Source: Trogon surrucura (lineage: Eukaryota > Chordata > Aves > Trogoniformes > Trogonidae). Taken from it: a stretch of 64,000 nt of DNA. The stretch spans positions 8,372,551-8,436,550 of the forward strand of contig CM036657.1 in the NCBI GenBank assembly GCA_020746105.1. The letters are read 5' to 3'. The position numbers and the translations under genes were made by a program. The notes below the pieces were generated by a model that saw only the letters and a program-made list of their open reading frames with translations, had not been told where the DNA came from and did no database searches. How positions within the stretch are numbered: the stretch's first letter is position 1; every line of letters begins with the position of its first letter. Below are positions 52,801 to 61,800 of this stretch, one piece after another.

Positions 52801-55800
52801 ACATTGGATTTGTTGCAGGATGAATTCTGATACTGTGGACTATGAAGATGCATGTTTGATTGTTCGCTACTTGGCCTCTATGAGGCCATTTGCCCAGAGC
52901 TTCGATATTTATTTGACACAGGTAAATGGTGCCAGAAGTCTTAGTACAGTGAAACACAGTTGGTTTGTGATTCCAAATGCTTTTGTGGTAGTGTGCCATA
53001 TCTGTTCATTGTTGAGCACGTGTATTTAACAGACCATGATAACACCATGTGCTTTCATATTCTGTATTGATGACACAAGTGCTTATATTTCTTTTTCTTG
53101 TGTGGATTTTGTATTTTATACAAAATTTTGTATTTTATACATTATTTTATTTGTCCGTGTATGTATACAGCAAAATCATTATGGTAGATGTATACAGTAA
53201 AAGGATAATTACAAAATGTTGAAATATTTTTTACAGTTTCTGTAAGATGCATGCTCATTTGGTAATATTAGCTCATTAAATTAATCTTAATTAGATTTGA
53301 AAATACAAGACAACTTGGTCAGTTGCTTGCAGTGCATGTGACTGTCACTTTGGAAGCTGTTGTTTGACCAGTGTGGTTTCTTTACTTATTCTGGGAGAAG
53401 AGCAGTAACATGTTGGCATGGTGACGTTTGCACTCCAGTACTGACTTAGTTCTTTAGGTTGTGTTACTTATATTGATCTTCATACAGAGCCATTCTTAAA
53501 ATTATAGTGCCCAAATTCAACTCTCCTGTTGAAATCCATGGTGAAAGCCACAATCAAATGGCAAAAGTAGAGTTTAAAATGTAGAGACTTGAAGTGAACA
53601 TATAGACCCTATGTAAATCCTGTTTGGACTAGTCTTGGAGATGTAGCAAATCCTAGTAAATATCCATGCTCAGTTATCAGTTTCATGGAACATCACTTGC
53701 ATACATGTTTTTACTGTCTGAGAAGATATATACAGTTTTTAGTAGACAGATATTCTTATTTTAGTTAAATCATTAGCATGTTATTCTGTTGCATTTTTGC
53801 CTGTTAAACATTGTTTGCTACCTTTCCAAAGCAACCGAATCTTTGTTTTTGTTCTCTTAGATTCTGCGTGTACTGGGTGAAAATGCAATTGCTGTTCGAA
53901 CAAAAGCCATGAAGTGTTTGTCTGAGGTTGTTGCTGTAGACCCCAGTATTCTAGCCAGGGTAAAAAAAATGAAATATCCATCATGCCACATGCATTCTTC
54001 TGTCATGCTTGAAAGAAATCTTTATTTCTTACTTTGGATCTGTGTTTTATTTGTTCTTTTTAGCTGGATATGCAACGAGGTGTTCATGGACGGTTAATGG
54101 ATAACTCCACTAGTGTACGAGAAGCAGCTGTGGAGCTGCTTGGCCGATTTGTGCTCTGTCGTCCTCAGCTTGCTGAGCAGTATTATGACATGCTGATCGA
54201 AAGAATATTGGTATGGTGACTTGTGATACTTATGATAAAATAACTGTCATTGGAAAAATTGTTTTCAACTGAGTTTATATGTTTAATAATATGGGATGAT
54301 GATCCCAAGAGTAAATTATATCATATTATTTTAATGGGGAGCATTGTGCTTTTAAGACCAACCTTGTAAAATGTATCACTTGCTTCTAGTGAGACTTTGT
54401 TACATCAAAAGGTAAACATACATAGAAAGTTGTACTGCATCAGAACCAGGATTATATTCCTTTTAATTCCTTTATTAAGGCACAAATTAGGTGAAATGAG
54501 GAATTTTGCCACATCATTGAAGTCTGAGATATGGATTATTGAGGGCAGTTCACTAGTATGGGTGATGAAGAAAGTTCTACAACACAATAATCTAAAGTTG
54601 CCATTTGTAATAATAAAAAAGAAAAAGATAAAACTGGTTTGCTTTTCTGTACTATGTTTTAGTGTTTTAAAAGACTTCTTATTAGAGTTTTTGAATAAAA
54701 AGTGGTTTTTGTCTGGATGTTCAGATAAAATACAATGTTAATTTAACTATAAGATAACACTATCTTTTAGTATTCATGTCAGATTTTACATCAAATACTG
54801 CTTATTTGCTGTAGTTACATGATAAAACATGTTTGTGGTTTTAAAGATGTGCATATGAGCATGCATAAAGTCGTTCATCCTGACATTCAGATTAAACAGG
54901 TTTTGAATAAGGTAGTATGAAATGAAGCTCTTCGTCCTTCCCCTTTGACGAAACCTAGGAAAATAAAAAATATTTGCTGCATGTATATTTATGGATAAGG
55001 TTTATCCAAAGGCTTTTGAAGTATTACAGTCCAGATCTACAAAGGGTCTTGTATGTTCCAACAAAGTAGCTAAAGTATCATCACATCTACCTTGTAAACT
55101 CTTGAATTAAAAAGTGGAATTAGACATTTGCAACATCATGAGCTCTTAAACGGGAGGATATAAATGGAGGAAACGTTTCAGTGTTCTGGGGACTCAGACA
55201 GAACCTTTAGAATTGTTGCAAATAAAGTGGTACAAGTTATGCTGACCTTCTGTATAAATGAACTCCAGAATATTTTTCACTGCCTTTTCTAAATACATTT
55301 TACAGGTCAGATTGAGTGATCTTCAAATATTGATTCATATAATACATAAATTAATTAATGTCTGATTTGTTTTCAAGAGTGTAATGCTTTTCTCCTCACA
55401 GGATACTGGTATCAGTGTCAGAAAAAGAGTCATCAAGATACTTAGGGATATCTGCATTGAACAACCAACATTTCCCAAAATTACAGAGATGTGTGTGAAA
55501 ATGATTCGGAGAGTCAATGACGAAGAAGGCATTAAGGTAGAATGAAACTTATCCTTCAGGATTTTAATTCTTAAAATGCGTTTCTATATTTTGACTCCCC
55601 CCCCCAAAAAAAAAAAGTCATTGCTCCTTTGTAATTCTTATTATTTTTATTCACTCTTAATTTTCAAGAGCAAATATCTTAGCTTTCTACATTGGTGTCT
55701 GACTTGGTTTTCTTTCTTTTCTTTCTTCTGCTTTCTTCAAGTTCTTACTGGCAATCAAAAGATTTTTAAAAAGTTATTCTCAGGAGTTTTATTTTTTTCT

Positions 55801-58800
55801 TTTTTCCAACTGTTGTCTCTGGTACTTCTCTTTTCTAACAAGTAAAATTGCCATAAAAATCTCCGTTCTATAAACAAAATAAGTCAAAATTAAGTACTTG
55901 ATGTTAGTATATGCCAGATTTGTAAATTTTGTATATAAAAAATTATAAAGTATTCACCTGTGCTAACTTTGCATTAATTCTGAATGTTTAATGAATCAGT
56001 TATTACCCTTAAAATCATAGAATCGTAGAATGATTTTTGTTGGAAAAGACCTTTAAGATCATTGAGTCCAACTGCCAGGTCCACCACTAAACCACGTCCC
56101 TAAGGAACTTATCTAAAACTTCTTTTAAATACCTCCAGGGATGGTGACTCCACCACTTCCCTGGGCAGCCTGTTCCAGTGCTTGACAACCCTTTTTCCTA
56201 ATATCTAGTCTAAACCTCCCCTGGCACAACTTGAGGCCTATCACTTGACACCGTCCCCCATCTTGCTACAACCTCCTGTCAGGTAGTTGTAGAGAATGAC
56301 AAGGTCTCCCCTCAGCCTCCTTTTCTCTAGGATGAACAACCTTAGTTCCCTCAGCTGCTTCTCATAAGACTTGTTCTCTAGACCCTTCACCAGTTTCGTT
56401 GTCCTTTGGAAATGCTCCAGAACCTCAATGTCTTTTTTGTAGCGAGGGGCCCAGAACTAAACACAGTATTTGAGGCACAGCCACACCAGTGCCAAGTACA
56501 GGTGTGTAATCAATTCTCTGCTCCTGCTGGCCACACTATTCCTGATCCAGGCCAGGATGCCGTTGGCCTTCTTGGCCACCTGGGCACACTGCTGGCTCAT
56601 GTTCAGCCGGCTCTCCACCAACCTCCACCAGGTCCTTTTCTGCTGGGAAGCTTTCCAGCCACTCTTCCCCAAGCCTGTAGCGTTGCCTGGGGTTGTTGTG
56701 ACCCAAGTGCAGGACCTGGCATTTGGCCTTGTTGAACCTCATACAATTGGCTGCAGCCTGTCCAGGTCCCTCTGTAGAGCCTTCCTATCCTCAAGCAGAT
56801 CAACACTCCCACCCAGCTTCATGTCATATGCAAGCTTCCTTAGGGTGCACTTGATCCTCTCACCCAAGTCATTGATAAAGAACTGGCCTCAATACTGAGC
56901 CCCTGGGGAACACCACTTGTGACCATTCACCAACCAGACTTAGCTCCGTTTACCACCACTCCTTGGGCCTGACCAACCAGCCAGTTTTTTACCCAGCAAA
57001 GAGTATGCCCGTCCAAGCCATAGGCAGCCAGTTTCTTCAGGAGGATGCTGCGGGAAACGATTTCAAAGGCTTTATTGAAGTCCAGGTGGACAACATCCAC
57101 AGCCTTTCCCTCATCCACTAAGCGGGTCACTTTTTCATAGAAGGAGATCAGGTTAGTCAAGCAGGACCTGCCTTTCGTAAACCCATGCTGACTAGGCCTG
57201 AACCCTTGGCTTTCCTGTATGTGTCTCACGATGGCACTCAAGATGATCTGCTCCATAACCTTCCCTAGCACCAAGGTCAGACTGACAGGCCTGCAGTTCC
57301 CTGGATCCTCCTTCCAGCTCTTCTTGTAGATGGGCGTCACATTTGCTAACCTCCAGTCCGCTGGGACCTCCCCGGTTAGCCAGGACGGCTGATAAATGAT
57401 GGAATGTGGCTTGGTGAGCACTTCTGCCAGCTCCCTCAGTACCCTTGGGTGGATCCCATCCAGCCCCATAGACTTGCGTGCGTCTAAGCTAACCATTTCC
57501 CCTTGGATTATGGGAGTTTCATTCTGTTCCCCATCCAACCAGACTTAGCTCCATTTACCACCACTCTTTGGGCCTGACCAACCAGCCAGTTTTTCACCCA
57601 GCAAAGAGTATGCCCGTCCAAGCCATAGGCAGACAACTTCTCCAGGAGGATGCTGTGGGAAACGGTTTCAAAGGCTTTACTAAAGTCCAGGTTAGACAAC
57701 ATCCACAGCCTTTCCCTCATCCACTAAGCAGATCAGCGTTACTTATGTGAACACAGAATCACTGGAGTTGGAAGGGACCTCTAGAGATCATCTAGTCCAA
57801 CCCCCTGCTAAAGCAGGATTGCATCCAGGTGGGTTTTGAAAATCTCCAGAAAAGGAGATTCCACAACCTCCCTGGGCAGCCTGTTCCAGTGCTCTGTCAC
57901 CCTCACAGTAAAGAACTTTTTCCCCTCATATTTAGATGAAACTTCCTGTGTTCCAGCTTGTGCCTGTTGTCCCTTTTCCTGTCGCTGGACAGTACTGAAA
58001 ATAGTCCAGCTTCATGTTCCTTGTACCCACTCTTTAGATATTTATAGACAATGATAAGGTCTCCTCTCAGCCTTCTCTTCTCCAGGCTAAATAGTCCCAG
58101 CTCTCTCAACCTTTCCTCGCAAGAGAGATGCTCCAGTCTCCCGGTCATCTTTGTTGTTCTCCGCTGGACTCTCTCCAGTAGGTCCCTGTCTCTCTTGAAC
58201 TGGGGAGCCCAGAACTGGACACAGTATTCCAGGTGTGGCCTCACCAGGGCAGAGTAGAGGGGGAGGAGAACCTCCCTAGACCTGCTGGACACACTCTTCC
58301 TAATGCAGCCCAGGATGCCATTGGCCTTCTTGGCCACAAGGGCACGTTGCTGGCTCATGGTTAACTCATTGTCTACCAGGACTCCCAAGATCCTTCTCCT
58401 CAGGGCTGCTTTTCAGCAGGTCTACCCCTGACCTATATTGAAGCATGGGGTTGTTCCTTCCCAGGTGCAGGACCCTTGTTGAACCTCATTAGGTTCCTCT
58501 CTGCCCAACTCTGCAGCCTTTTCAGGTCACACTGGACGGCAGCACAGCCCTCTGGTGTGTCAGTCACACCTCCCAGTTTTGTATCCTCAGCAAATTTGCT
58601 GAGCATACACTCTGTCCCCTCATCTAGGTCACTGATGAATATGTTGAATAAGATCGGACCCGGTACTGACCCCTGGGGAACACTGCTGGTTACAGGCCTC
58701 CGACTTGACGCTGCTCCATTGATCACAATCCTCTGGGCTCTGTCAGTCAACCAGTTCTCAATCCACCTCACTGTCCACTCATCTAACCCACACTTCCTGA

Positions 58801-61800
58801 GTTTCCTAATGAGGATGTTATGGGAGACAGTGTCAAAAGCCTTGCTGAAGTCAAGGTAGAAGACATCCACTGCTCTCCCCTCATCTAACCAGCCTGTTAT
58901 GACATCATAGAAGGCTATCAGATTGGTCAAGCATGATTTCCCCTTGGTGAATCCATGTTGACCTCTCCCAATAACTTTCTTTTCTTCCACATGTTTTGAG
59001 ATGACATCCAGAACGATTTGGTCCATCACCTTTCCAGGGACAGAGGTGAGACTAACCGGTCTGCAGTTTCCTGGGTCATCCTTCTTGCCCTTTTTGAAGG
59101 CTGGAGTGACATTGGCCTTCCTCCAGTCCTCAGGCACCTCCACTGTTCTCTGTGACCTTTCAAAGATGATGGAGAGTGGCCCAGCAATAACATCTGCCAG
59201 CTCCCTCAGCACTCGTGGCCGCATCCCATCTGGGCCCATGGATTTATGGATGTTCAGCTTGGCTAAGCGGTCCCTAACCCGGTCCTCCTCTACCAAGGGA
59301 AAGTCTTCCTCTCTCCAGATCCTTTCTCTTACCTCTGGGGTCCAGGATTCACGAGAGCCAGCTTTAGCAGTTAAGACTAAAGCAAAGAAGGCATTCAATA
59401 ACTCTGCCTTCTCTGTGTCTTCTGTCACTAGGGTGCCCACCTCACTCATCAGTGGGCCCACATTTTCCCTAGTCTTCCTTTTTCTATTGATATACTGAAA
59501 TAAATCCTTCTTGTTGTCTTTGATGCCCCTTGCCAGACTGAATTCCAGGTGGGCCTTAGATTTCCTCATTGCATCCCTGCATTCTCTGACAACATTCCTA
59601 TATTCCTCCCAAATGGCCAGTCTTCTTTTCCACATTCTGTAAATTTCCTTCTTCCACTTGAGTTTTTCCAGAAGACCTTTACTCATCCGTGCAGGTCTCC
59701 TGCCTCCTCTGCTTGATTTCTTACTCATGGGGACACACCAATTTTGAGCTTGGAGGAAGTAGTGCTTGAATACTGACCAGCTCTCATGGACACCCCTACC
59801 TTCTAGAGCCCTGACCCATGGTATTCCACCGAGTAGATCTTTGAAGAGGCTAAACTTAGCTCTTCTGAAGTCCAGGGCTGTGATCCTAGGTTTCTTCTTT
59901 ATTTGTTCCACACAGGGTACTGAACTCCACCATCTCATGGTCACTACAGGTGAGGTTGCCCCCAACCCTTGCATCCCCGACAAGTCCTTCTTTGTTTGTT
60001 AGTACAAGGTCCAGCAGTGCACCTCTCCTCATGGGTTCTTCCACCACTTGTATCAGGAAGTTATCCCCAATGCTCTGCAGGAATCTCCTGGACTGAGTGC
60101 ATCTAGCTGTGTTGCCTTTCCAGCAAATATCAGGGTGGTTGAAATCCCCCATGAAGACCAGGGCCTGTGATCATGAGGCTGCTTTCAGCTGCCTGTAGAA
60201 GGCCTCATCAGCCTCCTCACCCTGATCAGGTGGCCTGTAGTAAACACCCACAACAGTGTCACCCATGTTAGTCTGTCCTTTAGTTCTTACCCATAAGCTC
60301 TTGACAGGTTCTTCATCCTCTCCTATGCAGAGCTTGATGCTCCAGGTGCTCTTTCACATAAAGAGCCACTCTGCCACCCTGCCTTTCTGGCCTATCTTTC
60401 CTGAAGAGAACATAGCCATCTATGACGGCATTCCAGTTGTACGGGCTATCCCACCATGTGTCAGTAATTGCAGTGAGATCATGGTCCTGCGACTGCACAC
60501 AAATCTCTAGCTCTTCCTGTTTATTTCCCATACTGCATGTGTTGGTGTATAGGCATTTCAGAGAGGTGGTCGAGCATGCAGGTTTCCCTGGAGGCGAGTG
60601 GGAATGGGAGAGTGATCATATTCTACTCTGTGCAGAGGGATATAAAACTAAGTTTATGTGTTGAATCATAAACCTTACACTGATGTTTTTTGTTTGATTT
60701 GGCAAAAATAATTTTAAAATTACTGGGTAATTAAGAATACATCTGTAATAATTTTATATCACACTTTCAGTGTGATTTGAAATTTGCAACTTTAAAGCTG
60801 CAGCATATATTCTTACCACTTGAGATATGTTAATGCCAAGTGGCTTTCAGAGAAGGCTGTTAATCAAGAAGTAGATGAACAGCTGGATCCAAGGTGGTGC
60901 TAGGAAAGGAGGATGACCTTGTTCTCCTTTCCCTTGTCTTTCCAACAACCTCAGAAAGATGAGGCAGTATCAGCAATGTATTTTTTATGTCTCCCTGGAT
61001 GAGGAACACTTCTTACAACCATATGCTTTATAAGTAATTTAGGAATAATTAGTTCACTTTCATTCTATTCCATCTTTTCCTCCATCCAAAAACATTGGAA
61101 GGGAACTGACTTCCTATATTTGGGCAGAGAGACTTGGCTTCTCTCTTTTCCCCACCTTGTCACAGCTGTTCTTAAAATGCCTAAGTAATCTACAGTTGCT
61201 GCTAATTCTACTGCAGAAATTATAATCTTGTGCTCAGTTGTCAGCTTCTTAGGGTACTATGTTTTCCCGAGGAATGCAAATTAGTGCAGAAAAGTGGTAA
61301 CTCCATTTTCTGTAGCATCAGTTCCCAGTGATCATTTTAGTGAAGCTTGCTTAGAGGCCAGTATAACTGCTGTATAGGAGGTCTGGGTCTGTCTCAGATA
61401 ACATTCTCTGCAACAGTCTCACTTAGGTTGAATAATTCCTTACGGAATGGCATGTATCGTCATTAAATCTATTGTAAATAATCTGTTAGAAATAATATCT
61501 ACGTGCCAAGATAAGCTTATTTATTTCTACTAATTTTTTTTTTTCCCCTTCAGAAATTAGTAAATGAGACATTCCAGAAGCTCTGGTTTACTCCAACTCC
61601 ACACCACGACAAAGAAGCAATGACCAGGAAAATACTAAACATCACTGATGTGGTATGTTAAACAAATTTGAATTAAGTTGCATGCAAAATTTGCTTATGG
61701 CTTTTTATCTAAGTGGAGCAGCAGGTCACTAACCATTTCCCCTTAGATTATGGGGACTTCATTCTATTCCCTGTCCCCATCATCCAGCTCAGGGGGCTGG

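Larger units (their letters stand above)
55537..61553 (+). other. NIPBL: NIPBL intron 30, host of most of the right inverted-repeat arm
   Basis: 6.0 kb. 55537-56010 is AT-rich with a C7A11-type tract near 55596-55617. From 56011 it is two adjacent minus-strand CR1s (to 60641), then about 0.9 kb of unique intron before exon 31. Confidence 0.8.

Noticed and set aside
39375-60641. Two independent CR1 insertions explaining the inverted repeat
   Set aside because: Both arms share the same frameshifts, the FAED change, the internal rearrangement and about 1 kb of flanking unique NIPBL sequence with an exon.
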